A DNA stretch of 64,000 bases from assembly GCA_002428995.1 (NCBI GenBank), contig DIYJ01000006.1:248001-312000 (forward strand). The letters run 5' to 3'. Source of the DNA: Flavobacteriales bacterium UBA6057. GTDB lineage: Bacteria > Bacteroidota > Bacteroidia > Flavobacteriales_G > Salibacteraceae. Under the pieces are notes generated by a model. That model did not search any database. It saw nothing but the letters and a program-made list of their open reading frames with translations, and was not told the DNA's origin. Positions 16,366-24,132 of this stretch are shown piece by piece. Made by a program: the position numbers and the translations under genes. The first letter of the stretch is position 1. The number at the start of each line of letters is the position of its first letter.

Positions 16366-17730
16366 ATGATCAACGAACGGTTTAAAGAACTGAGCGAGCT
16401 TAGCAGCTATCTACAGAAACTCGTAGAGTCGAAACTCTGGGCCAAGATTCTTCTTGGAATGTTCATCGGCATTATCGTTGGTTTGCTGCTTTCGTCCGGG
16501 GCAGGTCTGGTCAGTCCAAAGCTGGCTCAGGGCATTTCCGTTTGGCTGGGCTTTCCGGGAACCTTGTTTCTGAAGCTGGTGCAGATGATCATGATTCCTC
16601 TGATATTCTCTTCCATCATTACCGGGCTGGCGAGCAATTCAGAGAAAGACCAACTGAAAAAGGTAGGGCTGAACCTAGTGCTTTACTTCCTGGGGACCAC
16701 CATTGTCGCCATCACCATCGGCACAGTGGTGACCAGCATCATCAAACCCGGGAACTACTTTGTACCAGAAACGCCATTGGAAGCGGTAGCAAGCGATGCA
16801 TCAACGGCCGAAGACGCAGCGCTACCATCGATCAGCGAACTCCCTGACGTCATCTCCAACCTGTTGCCCTCGAATCCACTGGCCAGCATGGTCACCGGGG
16901 AGATGCTCAGCATTGTGATCTTCACCATTATCATTGGCATTGCCATCACCATGATGAACGAAAAGACCGCGCGGCCGCTCCTCGAACTGCTATCTGCCGT
17001 TCAGGAAATCTGCATGACGGTTGTGCGATGGGCCATGGAAATTGCTCCGTATGCTGTGCTCGGCCTCATGGCTCAACTCATCATAACAGTCGGATTGAAG
17101 AGTATTCTCGGATTGGGAGTGTTTGTGCTGGATGTACTGCTGGGGCTGGGATTGCTTACTGGCTTCTACATGCTCATTGTGTGGTTATTTGGCGGCAGAA
17201 ACCCAAGGAAATTCATGTCTAAGCTCAGAGATGTGCAGCTATTGGCATTCTCCACCGCCAGCTCTGCTGCAGTGATGCCCCTCAGCATGAAAACGGCCCG
17301 GGAAGAGCTTAAGGTCAGTGGTTTCATTGCAAAATTCATCGTTCCGATTGGAGCTACCATTAACATGGATGGCACCGCACTCTTTCAGTGTGCCGCCACG
17401 ATCTTCATTGCCCAGGTGTACGGTATTGAGTTAAGCCTGATGAACCTGGTTTTGGTGATGTTTACGATCGTGGCAGCCTCCATCGGTACACCCGCCATTC
17501 CGGGCGGAGGCATCATCATTATGACCACCGTTTTACAAGGTGCAGGCATTCCAGCCCAGGGTTTGATGATCCTCATAGGCATCGACCGGATACTCGGTAT
17601 GTTCAGAACAGCAGTGAACGTGACGGGCGACTTGACAGCCTGTGTGGTGTTCGATCGTTTTTTCACGCGCCAGACTCAAGAAGCGGCAAAAGAAGCAGGA
17701 CCTAGAAAAGGGGAGTTACTAAACACTTAA
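16366..17730 (+). CDS. Dicarboxylate/amino acid:cation symporter (DAACS family)
   Basis: The protein has 454 residues from the ATG at 16366; an in-frame ATG at 16312 adds an unlikely Cys-rich leader. It has about eight membrane helices plus two re-entrant hairpins. Family signatures are all present: the serine-rich hairpin F-S-T-A-S-S-A-A-V-M-P near residue 290, the N-M-D-G-T motif near 330 that binds Na+/substrate, and A-I-P-G-G-G-I-I near 375. It should import glutamate, aspartate or C4-dicarboxylates with Na+ or H+ (GltP/GltT/DctA-like). A kinase operon diverges from its promoter region, so regulation by that LytTR system is possible but unproved. Confidence 0.93.
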   Translation: MINERFKELSELSSYLQKLVESKLWAKILLGMFIGIIVGLLLSSGAGLVSPKLAQGISVWLGFPGTLFLKLVQMIMIPLIFSSIITGLASNSEKDQLKKVGLNLVLYFLGTTIVAITIGTVVTSIIKPGNYFVPETPLEAVASDASTAEDAALPSISELPDVISNLLPSNPLASMVTGEMLSIVIFTIIIGIAITMMNEKTARPLLELLSAVQEICMTVVRWAMEIAPYAVLGLMAQLIITVGLKSILGLGVFVLDVLLGLGLLTGFYMLIVWLFGGRNPRKFMSKLRDVQLLAFSTASSAAVMPLSMKTAREELKVSGFIAKFIVPIGATINMDGTALFQCAATIFIAQVYGIELSLMNLVLVMFTIVAASIGTPAIPGGGIIIMTTVLQGAGIPAQGLMILIGIDRILGMFRTAVNVTGDLTACVVFDRFFTRQTQEAAKEAGPRKGELLNT

Positions 17731-17731
17731 T

Positions 17732-17749
17732 CCAAGCACCTATGCTTGG
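17732..17749. terminator. Short hairpin between convergent genes
   Basis: CCAAGCA-CCTA-TGCTTGG forms a 7-bp stem directly after the symporter stop codon and before the flavodoxin stop. There is no clear T-tract, so it is only a weak candidate for bidirectional termination. Confidence 0.4.
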
Positions 17750-17751
17750 GC

Positions 17752-18249
17752 TCAACTCATGTGAAGTCCTTCGGCCCAGGCCTGAGCACGCTCCAATTCA
17801 CCCACTTTGAGAGGGCCTTCTTTGTCCAATACAAGAAATCCCATAGGCTCAGCAATCAATCGAGCACCCTTTTGCTCAAGCTTTTTAGCGATGGGTTTGG
17901 CAGCATAACCTCCGAGATCAACAATCCATCGCAGAATGGCAGATTCGATGGTATGAAGATCGATGCGTGTATCAAAAGAAGCCACTGCCAAGTGTTTCAC
18001 ATCCTCGCGGCTCAAACTGGTGAGAAACTCATGAGTCTCGGGTGAGGGACGAAATCCTCGTGTGGCGCAGCCTATTACCAATAAATGAACAGATCTGAGT
18101 TCTTCCGGGGTGCAGCTCTTGATATTCTTCGAAACAACTTCCGCCTTTCTCTCCAAACCCTTCGCAATTGATTCAGCAATTATTCTGGTGTTTCCAAAGA
18201 AAGACTCATAAAGAACAAGGGCTTTTAGTGGTGAGGCTTCTTGCATCAT
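17752..18249 (-). CDS. Flavodoxin family protein
   Basis: This 165-residue protein begins with a flavodoxin beta-strand and FMN phosphate loop (ALVLYESFFGNTRIIAESIA, residues ~10-29), the usual T-x-T-G-N-T being S-F-F-G-N-T-R. A second conserved part is V-I-G-C-A-T-R-G, and the fold continues with V-A-S-F-D-T-R. It resembles single-domain flavodoxin-like proteins of unassigned electron partner rather than long-chain FldA. ATG at 18249 or 18246 may be used. It is monocistronic and convergent with the symporter. Confidence 0.85.
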   Translation of the reverse strand: MMQEASPLKALVLYESFFGNTRIIAESIAKGLERKAEVVSKNIKSCTPEELRSVHLLVIGCATRGFRPSPETHEFLTSLSREDVKHLAVASFDTRIDLHTIESAILRWIVDLGGYAAKPIAKKLEQKGARLIAEPMGFLVLDKEGPLKVGELERAQAWAEGLHMS

Positions 18250-18364
18250 ACAACGTTAGCGCATACCATCCTGCAAAAACATGATGGTTGTAGCCTAAGC
18301 AGTTGAGCGTGCTCATTTTCGCAAGGCGTCATCCATATTGATCGCGGCTTGCTATTTTAACGCC

Positions 18365-18934
18365 ATGGAAAACTCCTACCTCATCAGCGCCATCAAGCAA
18401 TTCGAGTATTACCAGCAATTGGGCGATAAAACCATGCAACAGCTCTCAGATGAAGAACTGTTTTGGATACCGCACGCTGATGGCAATTCTGTATCCACCA
18501 TCGTAGCTCATCTCTCGGGAAACATGCTTTCCCGATGGACCAACTTCATCACCGAAGACGGAGAAAAGGAATGGCGCAACAGAGACGATGAATTTGACCC
18601 GAAATTGAGCAACAGGGCGGAGGTAGAAGAAGCCTGGCAAAAAGGCTGGAACTGTTTGTTTGAGGCCATTCGACCATTGAGCAGCAGTGACCTGGAACAC
18701 ATCATCTACATCCGTAACCAGGGACACACCGTCACCGAAGCCATCAACAGACAGCTGGCTCACTATTCCTATCACGTTGGGCAAATCGTTCTGTTGGGAA
18801 AGCTCATTCGAGGCGCGGACTGGGAATCGCTTTCCATCCCCAAGGGAGGGTCTAAGGCCTATAATGCTGAGAAGTTTGCCAAGGAAAAATCACGAGAACA
18901 CTTTACGGACGAGATGCTTGGAAAGAAGGGGTGA
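18365..18934 (+). CDS. DinB-like protein (DUF1572 family)
   Basis: The protein has 189 residues from the ATG at 18365, where the family N-terminus begins (MENSYLISAIKQFEYYQQLG); an in-frame ATG at 18338 is less likely. It is an all-helical DinB/YfiT-type four-helix bundle. Metal-site histidines are visible in V-A-H-L-S-G-N (~50), and H-Y-S-Y-H-V-G-Q-I (~130) gives the expected pair. N-M-L-S-R-W-T-N-F and R-D-x-E-F are DUF1572 hallmarks. The family is related to bacillithiol- and mycothiol-dependent transferases. A YtxJ gene 1.3 kb downstream suggests bacillithiol in this organism, so a thiol-transferase role is conceivable but unproved. Confidence 0.85.
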   Translation: MENSYLISAIKQFEYYQQLGDKTMQQLSDEELFWIPHADGNSVSTIVAHLSGNMLSRWTNFITEDGEKEWRNRDDEFDPKLSNRAEVEEAWQKGWNCLFEAIRPLSSSDLEHIIYIRNQGHTVTEAINRQLAHYSYHVGQIVLLGKLIRGADWESLSIPKGGSKAYNAEKFAKEKSREHFTDEMLGKKG

Positions 18935-19022
18935 GAGCGATGAAGAATACAGGAGACAATTTTTTGGTTGAAGCCTTCGTTTGATCGCACCTAACCAACC
19001 ATCACGCATAACCCCAAACAGC

Positions 19023-20243
19023 ATGCGCCCCTATTTCCTTGTATTTCTAATCGCCCTGACTCCGGTGTTTTCAAATGCCCAAATAGTATTCGCCACCCCT
19101 GATTTCAGCAACCTCAACACCATAACCACAGCTGTTCCCATTTTCTCCATTCCCACGGACAGCAGGCAACTTGGGATGGGATTGAGTGGAGTTGTTCCTG
19201 CTGAGCAAAACAGATGGGGATATGCGCATTCTAACCCAGCCCTGATCGCAAGAGGAACACAATATGCAGCAGCGAATATCAACTACATGCCTTGGTTGAG
19301 AAGCCTTGTACCTGACATGAATTCGTACTCTGCTCATTTCGCTGCCGGGTTCACCAGACGTCAGGCTGTAGGGCTGAGTTACCGCTATTTCTCCCTCGGA
19401 GATGTCGTGTGGTTTGACCAATTCGGAACGGTAGCCTCAACCACAACTCCTTACGAAATGTCGGTGCAGCTCAATTATGGGCTTCAACTAACCAAACATC
19501 TCAAAGTTGGTACAGCCATCAAGTACCTGTATTCCGACCTGGGAGGCAGGGTAGTGGTTGATAATCAGGAACTGGAAGCCGGGCGTTCGCTTGCAACCGA
19601 TGTAGGTGTAGCCTATGATCGCTCAATCCCCACTACAGAGCAAAGCAACCTACTGGTCTCAGGTGGGATTTCAGCCACCAATGTAGGTTCTAAAATGACT
19701 TATACGCAAGGGAGACGCAGGGATTTCCTACCTGCTGAGCTGCTGTTGGGTGGATCGGTTGGAATAGAGTTGGAGTTCACCGATATTAAAGTGACTGAAC
19801 GGGTGTTTGCGAGTTGGTCAAAGCTGTTGGTTCCGACTCCGCCCATATACGAGGTGGATGAAAACGGTCAATTCACCTTCGATGAGAATGGAGACCTGAT
19901 CATAGCCCAAGGGTACGATCCTAACATCTCCCAAGCTCAGGCCATTTTCCAGTCTTTCTATGATGCTCCAGATGGCTTTCGCGAGGAAATATCCGAGGTG
20001 ATTCACCGCATCGGCAATGAGGTGAGCATTGAGTATAAAGAAAAAGTGAGTCTATCACTTCGACAAGGCATCTTCCTCGAAGCAGATTCAAAGGGAGGTC
20101 GAAAATTTGTGACGATTGGTGCCGGAATCAGTGCCTTTGGTTTCACACTGGATGGAGCCTACTGGCGCTCCCTTCCAAACAGAGTTACCACCAACCAGCT
20201 TTCAATCAGCTTGGGATATACCTACGACCTCGGGAAAGCCTGA
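19023..20243 (+). CDS. PorV-like outer-membrane beta-barrel (T9SS-associated)
   Basis: The protein has 406 residues from the ATG at 19023, which starts a clear signal peptide (MRPYFLVFLIALTPVFSNAQ). The beginning of the mature part (T-T-A-V-P-I-F-S-I-P-T-D-S-R-Q-L-G-M-G) and the downstream Y-M-P-W-L-R-S-L-V-P-D-M, Y-R-Y-F-S-L-G-D-V and K-Y-L-Y-S-D-L-G segments match the pattern of PorV/LptO. That barrel shuttles T9SS cargo to the cell surface. Five likely T9SS cargo proteins lie in the window. An unusual D-E-N-G-Q / D-E-N-G-D acidic insert is present near residue 280. It may be the main PorV or a divergent paralogue; the window cannot decide. Confidence 0.75.
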   Translation: MRPYFLVFLIALTPVFSNAQIVFATPDFSNLNTITTAVPIFSIPTDSRQLGMGLSGVVPAEQNRWGYAHSNPALIARGTQYAAANINYMPWLRSLVPDMNSYSAHFAAGFTRRQAVGLSYRYFSLGDVVWFDQFGTVASTTTPYEMSVQLNYGLQLTKHLKVGTAIKYLYSDLGGRVVVDNQELEAGRSLATDVGVAYDRSIPTTEQSNLLVSGGISATNVGSKMTYTQGRRRDFLPAELLLGGSVGIELEFTDIKVTERVFASWSKLLVPTPPIYEVDENGQFTFDENGDLIIAQGYDPNISQAQAIFQSFYDAPDGFREEISEVIHRIGNEVSIEYKEKVSLSLRQGIFLEADSKGGRKFVTIGAGISAFGFTLDGAYWRSLPNRVTTNQLSISLGYTYDLGKA

Positions 20244-20269
20244 ACAATGTGTGTCTAATCCCGGGTTGA

Positions 20270-20638
20270 TCAGGCCACGCGATCAACAACTACCGCATAA
20301 TCGATGCTTTCGTGCGAAGTGTCAAACACCGACTTTCCATTTTTGATGATCAGGATCTGAGGGCTTTGGTGAATCACATTATACCTTGCTGCAATCGCAT
20401 TGGAGATGTGGCGATAGGAGAGAAGGTCTAAGTAATAGAATAGTGCCTTTTCCGGGTCAAGATCAAAGTTGCCGGACAGTTTCTCTTTGGCAAAGGCACT
20501 TCTGCTACAGCTCGTGCTGTGCTTAAAGATTACCACAGGCTTTGTCTTCGAAATCGCATCGATTTCGTTCAGTTGTTCTTCATTTTCCAGTCGCTTCCAG
20601 TCTTCGGGCAGCTTCGTTGATCCAAAGGGATTCCACAT
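20270..20638 (-). CDS. ytxJ: YtxJ-type bacillithiol-system thioredoxin-like protein
   Basis: This 122-residue protein has a thioredoxin-like fold with the motif F-K-H-S-T-S-C-S-R-S at about residues 38-47. That single-Cys monothiol active site is typical of YtxJ (DUF2847), proposed to act as a bacilliredoxin. Y-Y-L-D-L-L and the Q-S-P-Q-I-L segment with its cis-Pro also fit. It is monocistronic, convergent with the PorV-like gene, and its 5' side faces a repeat-filled gap. Confidence 0.88.
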   Translation of the reverse strand: MWNPFGSTKLPEDWKRLENEEQLNEIDAISKTKPVVIFKHSTSCSRSAFAKEKLSGNFDLDPEKALFYYLDLLSYRHISNAIAARYNVIHQSPQILIIKNGKSVFDTSHESIDYAVVVDRVA

Positions 20639-20678
20639 ATAATTTCGATTCTTGACTGCAAAGATCAGGTTTAAAATT

Positions 20679-20718
20679 CTGATCAGGTGATGTGTTGATT
20701 AGATGATCAGATGATGAA
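20679..20718. repeat. GATCAG/GATTAG low-complexity arm (left)
   Basis: A tract of overlapping TGATCAG, TGATTAG and GATGAT words. A similar tract in inverse orientation (ATCTAAT, ATCTGAT words) lies at 20864-20903. Together they bracket ~145 bp in the gap between ytxJ and the exonuclease gene. Confidence 0.7.
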
Positions 20719-20756
20719 TTGCGGGGCTTTGGATTTGGTGGTGGGATGTGATTCTT

Positions 20757-20790
20757 GGCTATCGGCTACTAGCTATCAGCTGTGAGCAGC
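20757..20790. repeat. GCTATCAGC-type intergenic repeat
   Basis: Degenerate tandem units GGCTATC, GGCTACT, AGCTATC, AGCTGTG lie in the middle of the bracketed 20.6-20.9 kb gap. Related words recur near 41691, 54220 and 54340. Confidence 0.55.
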
Positions 20791-20863
20791 TTCCATTTTG
20801 CCGACCACCTGCCGTATAGGTGTCTAAACCACTGTTTCATAGAACCTCTCATCGTCTGCCCCC

Positions 20864-20903
20864 AATGATCTAATCACCTGATTATCTAATGATCTGATTA
20901 TTT
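20864..20903. repeat. GATCAG/GATTAG low-complexity arm (right, inverted)
   Basis: ATGATCTAATCACCTGATTA and following words are the inverse-orientation partner of the tract at 20679-20718. The arm runs into the last codons of the exonuclease gene. Confidence 0.7.
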
Positions 20904-21575
20904 AAAAAGCTTCCTGATCCCCCTTGCCTTTGCCTTTTTCATCAGCTTCAGGAATAGCATGGCCGTGGTGAGCGCATCCCCGCTGGCGCTGTGGCGCGCC
21001 TCTGGTTGAACGCCATATTCCTTGCAAAGGGCATCCAACCCTTTAAAAGCCTTCTTGCCACCGTATCCGCCCATCAGCGGATTCTCCAGGCGAGCACCAA
21101 GCTGGGCAGTGTCCACCGTGGCATTTTGAAGCGACATCCCAAAGTGAGTCTCCAACACCGCGTTCAGGCAGGCTACATCAAAGGCGACATGATGACCGAC
21201 TAAAGCACTGTTTCCAATGAGTTTAAGCGCTTCCAAGGCAAACTCAGGCTCCGGAAGCCCCAGCGCCATGTCTGTTTTGGTGATGTGATGAATGTCGCTC
21301 GCCTTGATAGCAGCATCTCGCTCCAGGCCGATGAAGCCTTCCAGGCGTTGTTTGAGAAAGATAGCGCCCTGATCTACGGTGATGAAGGCAAACGACAAAA
21401 TGCGATCCGCCTTGGGGTCCAGGCCGGTGGTTTCCAAATCGAACACTACATAACGCTGCTCCAGAATATCCTTGTGCTTCTTGCCCCAGTCAAGCTCAAG
21501 GTAATCGCGGATGGCATCCAGGGTTGCCGGATCATCCAGCAGCCGATCGTTCTTGGTTTTCCAGAACTTCATCAC
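20898..21575 (-). CDS. DnaQ-like 3'-5' exonuclease
   Basis: This 225-residue DEDD exonuclease has Exo I in V-F-D-L-E-T-T-G-L-D-P (residues ~46-56), Exo II in V-G-H-H-V-A-F-D-V-A (~135-144) and Exo III in H-S-A-S-G-D-A (~195-201), so all catalytic acids and the general-base His are present. It resembles Pol III epsilon but lacks a polymerase-binding extension, and has an unusual ~40-residue N-terminal part. Its start overlaps the stop of the cNMP-CBS-DUF294 gene by 4 bp (ATGA). This gene pair is found next to acetate permease genes in many bacteria. Confidence 0.9.
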   Translation of the reverse strand: MMKFWKTKNDRLLDDPATLDAIRDYLELDWGKKHKDILEQRYVVFDLETTGLDPKADRILSFAFITVDQGAIFLKQRLEGFIGLERDAAIKASDIHHITKTDMALGLPEPEFALEALKLIGNSALVGHHVAFDVACLNAVLETHFGMSLQNATVDTAQLGARLENPLMGGYGGKKAFKGLDALCKEYGVQPEARHSASGDALTTAMLFLKLMKKAKARGIRKLFK

Positions 21576-23473
21576 ATCGGCTTGATGAGGTGTTGAATAC
21601 TGCTGATCGGCTCGAAGGCATTTTTAAGCACCTGCTTCTCCAATGAGCTCAAATGAGTCGGATCCACAAAACGCCCGTTGCTACCGTGCTTCAACCCTTC
21701 ATAGGCCCGCATGCGCATGAAGATGCGATACGCCACTGCGCAGTCTTCGTAGCGGCTGGCGTTCGGCAGATCGACCTTTGCGAGCCGCTGATAGCGCGCA
21801 ATGGTGTTCGCTGGAAACATGGTGTTGAACTCCAGTGATTGCAGCCGTGCCGCGTCCGCCAGTGGCATCATGGCGCGGGCCTTAATGTCGAACGTGTTGT
21901 TGTGTTCACCGCCCTTTTCCAAGACCAGGTTTTTAAAGAATCCCAGCGGTGGTGGGTTTTGCAGCGCATTGCCCGCCAGGAAGGCTGTGAAGCGTTTGTT
22001 GCCCTTGTAGCTTCGATAGATGGTGTCTTGCAATGCCGAAGCCAATTCTAGGTTTCCAAAAAATCCCTGCAAGTCAAAGAAGATGGTTGCATAGAGTAAG
22101 GCGCGTTCTTCAGGGACAGCAATCCATTGTCGAAAGCGGAGTTCCCACGCTTCCAGCGGCAAGATCCATTCGGGATTATTGGCTTGAATGCCAGCCTTGT
22201 CCGTTTCGTAGCCGTAAGCCACCAAGCGTTCAAATACCTCATCTGCAAACGTTTTCAGCTCTTGTTCCATGCCGCCTTTCTGTTCCCGAAAGATGATGGC
22301 GCTGTCAAAGTCCGTACGGATTACCTGCTCTCCGCGGGCCGTGCTTCCCAACGCCAGCCAGCAGAAATCATCCCCACCAAAGCTGAAGTCATGCGCAGAC
22401 ATTACATCCTTGATCGTGCATCCAAGCAATTCCCGGTTGAAGGCCTGAACGATGCGGGCGATGTCCTGAATAGGGTGGTGGTGAAGCACCAGATTTCGAA
22501 CGTGGCCGTCAAAGCGCTCCACGATCTCCTTCCTTTTATCACCGCTTGCTCTGCGCAGTTCCTTGATCAATACAGCTGCGTTGTTACCGCGAGAAACAAG
22601 CAGATCATGATCGGTGACAACACCGAGCAGCGGCTCATCATTCGTGCCTTTTTGAGTGACGCACAGGTGATGCGCCCCCAGCGAAATCATTTCCATCAAA
22701 TATTCTTCAGTGGACAAACCATTCGCCACCGTTTTGACCGGTTTTGTCATGATGCGCTCAATGCGATCTTCAATCGAATGGTCACCTGTTACCACCTTAT
22801 CCCTCAGATCTGTATCTGTCGCGATTCCCTTGGGGCGAAACTCATCATCCACCACCACAATCGATCCTACGCGATGCTCTCTCATCGTTTGAGCCACTTC
22901 CCTGATTGTAGTCTCAGCCGAGCACGTAACCGGTAATTTCCATGTACTGATAAAGCTATTTTCGAAGTTGAACCTGAAATCCTTTCGGGGACGTGTGCTT
23001 TTGAAGTGTTCATCAATCTCCCTCAGCTTTCGCCTTCGCAACGCAACTCCTGAAGCAAAGTCACCAAAGAAGAACTCAAGCACCTTAGGCTCTGTCACCA
23101 CCACCTTTCGCAACGTATCCATCGAAAGCTTGATCAATAGCGCTTCAGGATCGGCCACCACCGAAGCTTTGTAGGTTTCAGTAGACATGAAGGCACGTGC
23201 GCCCACAATTTCACCCTCACCACACTGGTCCACCAAGGCGCCTTCTTTGTCAATCACTTTGATCGACCCTTTGCGCAGAATGTAGAGCCCATCATGAAGT
23301 GGATCACCTGCCTTAAAAATCGTTTCACCCTTGTCCAGGTAATGCATGGATGAAGTGTTCGCCAATGTCAATAGCTGCTCCTGCACCAGGACTTCAAAAG
23401 GCTGATGAAGGCGCAGAAATTCTACAATTCGTCCTGCAATGGACTCTCTCTCAGGGTCTAACTCTGGTTTCAT
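21572..23473 (-). CDS. cNMP-binding / CBS / DUF294 putative nucleotidyltransferase
   Basis: This 633-residue cytosolic protein has, in order, a cyclic-nucleotide-binding-like domain (~20-135), a CBS pair (~180-305, with REVAQTMREHRVGSIVVVDD), a DUF294 nucleotidyltransferase core (~345-480) and a DUF294 C-terminal helical domain (~495-633). The core carries L-G-S-T-A-R-G-E-Q and D-F-D-S-A, the usual GS-x-x-R-x-E...D-x-D pattern. The architecture suggests sensing of nucleotides and nucleotidyl transfer to a partner, as in GlnD-type regulators; the real target is unknown. It forms an operon with the exonuclease and diverges from the IS1-type regulator. Position next to the acetate uptake genes hints at control of acetate use. 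Confidence 0.9.
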   Translation of the reverse strand: MKPELDPERESIAGRIVEFLRLHQPFEVLVQEQLLTLANTSSMHYLDKGETIFKAGDPLHDGLYILRKGSIKVIDKEGALVDQCGEGEIVGARAFMSTETYKASVVADPEALLIKLSMDTLRKVVVTEPKVLEFFFGDFASGVALRRRKLREIDEHFKSTRPRKDFRFNFENSFISTWKLPVTCSAETTIREVAQTMREHRVGSIVVVDDEFRPKGIATDTDLRDKVVTGDHSIEDRIERIMTKPVKTVANGLSTEEYLMEMISLGAHHLCVTQKGTNDEPLLGVVTDHDLLVSRGNNAAVLIKELRRASGDKRKEIVERFDGHVRNLVLHHHPIQDIARIVQAFNRELLGCTIKDVMSAHDFSFGGDDFCWLALGSTARGEQVIRTDFDSAIIFREQKGGMEQELKTFADEVFERLVAYGYETDKAGIQANNPEWILPLEAWELRFRQWIAVPEERALLYATIFFDLQGFFGNLELASALQDTIYRSYKGNKRFTAFLAGNALQNPPPLGFFKNLVLEKGGEHNNTFDIKARAMMPLADAARLQSLEFNTMFPANTIARYQRLAKVDLPNASRYEDCAVAYRIFMRMRAYEGLKHGSNGRFVDPTHLSSLEKQVLKNAFEPISSIQHLIKPM

Positions 23474-23509
23474 ATCACCACAAAGATGGAGCAGGGTGAG
23501 AGAAGTATT

Positions 23510-23544
23510 ATGCTAAATAGATATATTTATGCTCAATTGATATA
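23510..23544. promoter_or_regulatory. Pair of 16-bp direct repeats in the divergent promoter region
   Basis: ATGCTAAATAGATATA (23510-23525) and ATGCTCAATTGATATA (23529-23544) match at 14 of 16 positions. They are 19 bp apart start to start (about two helical turns) and lie in the 75-bp gap between the divergent DUF294 and IS1-type regulator genes. The second copy ends 4 bp before the regulator ATG, so binding there would block its expression. Likely a tandem operator; which protein binds is unknown. Confidence 0.55.
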
Positions 23545-23548
23545 GGTC

Positions 23549-23962
23549 ATGAGAAATTGCCCCAACTGCCGCTCTCAAAGAATCATCAAAAGTGGTGTCG
23601 TCAATCAACGTCAGCGCTTTAAATGTAAGGACTGTAACTATCATTTTACGGTAGACAAGGCGGGCAAATCCATTGACAACTACTACGTCACCAAAGCCCT
23701 ACAGCTCTATGTAGAAGGGGTGAGCTATCGGGAAATTGAACGCATCCTGGGTGTGAGTCATGTTTCCGTGATCAACTGGGTAAAGAAGTACAAAATCCTG
23801 CGCCCGGAAAACACCGATTACCATCCCACGTATCGAATCCTAAGCCACACGGAACTCATCGAATACATGGGCAACAAAGAGCAATTGTCAGGAGCGGGTA
23901 TGATGATCACAGAGCTTGGAGACAAGTTCATGCTGATCAAATGGGAACGCTTCCGGGAGTAG
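23549..23962 (+). CDS. IS1-type zinc-ribbon / HTH DNA-binding regulator (no transposase domain)
   Basis: This 137-residue protein has an N-terminal zinc ribbon (C-P-N-C at residues 4-7 and C-K-D-C near 27-30) followed by a helix-turn-helix (YREIERILGVSHVSVINWVK, ~65-84), the layout of InsA of IS1. The catalytic DDE part of IS1 transposase is absent, no terminal inverted repeats are evident, and the C-terminal ~45 residues (Y-M-G-N-K-E-Q-L...E-L-G-D-K-F-M-L-I-K-W) are not transposase-like. It is best read as a domesticated DNA-binding protein. It is the first gene of the acetate uptake side and has a direct-repeat pair just upstream of its ATG. Confidence 0.8.
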   Translation: MRNCPNCRSQRIIKSGVVNQRQRFKCKDCNYHFTVDKAGKSIDNYYVTKALQLYVEGVSYREIERILGVSHVSVINWVKKYKILRPENTDYHPTYRILSHTELIEYMGNKEQLSGAGMMITELGDKFMLIKWERFRE

Positions 23963-24132
23963 CATATCAATCCCAAAACAGCTATATAATTTAGCGGATA
24001 GCGATATTGGGTATAGATTCTTCGCAGAGGTTGGCCTCTATTTGATTTCGGAAAACGGAAGTGCGCGCCTCCAGATTCTCCTTCATCGGGATAGCCCGGA
24101 GAAGGCAAGAACTATTACTAACACCTATTGCT

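Noticed and set aside
23549..23962. Active IS1-family insertion sequence
   Set aside because: There is no DDE transposase part and I found no terminal inverted repeats; the flanks belong to the acetate locus.
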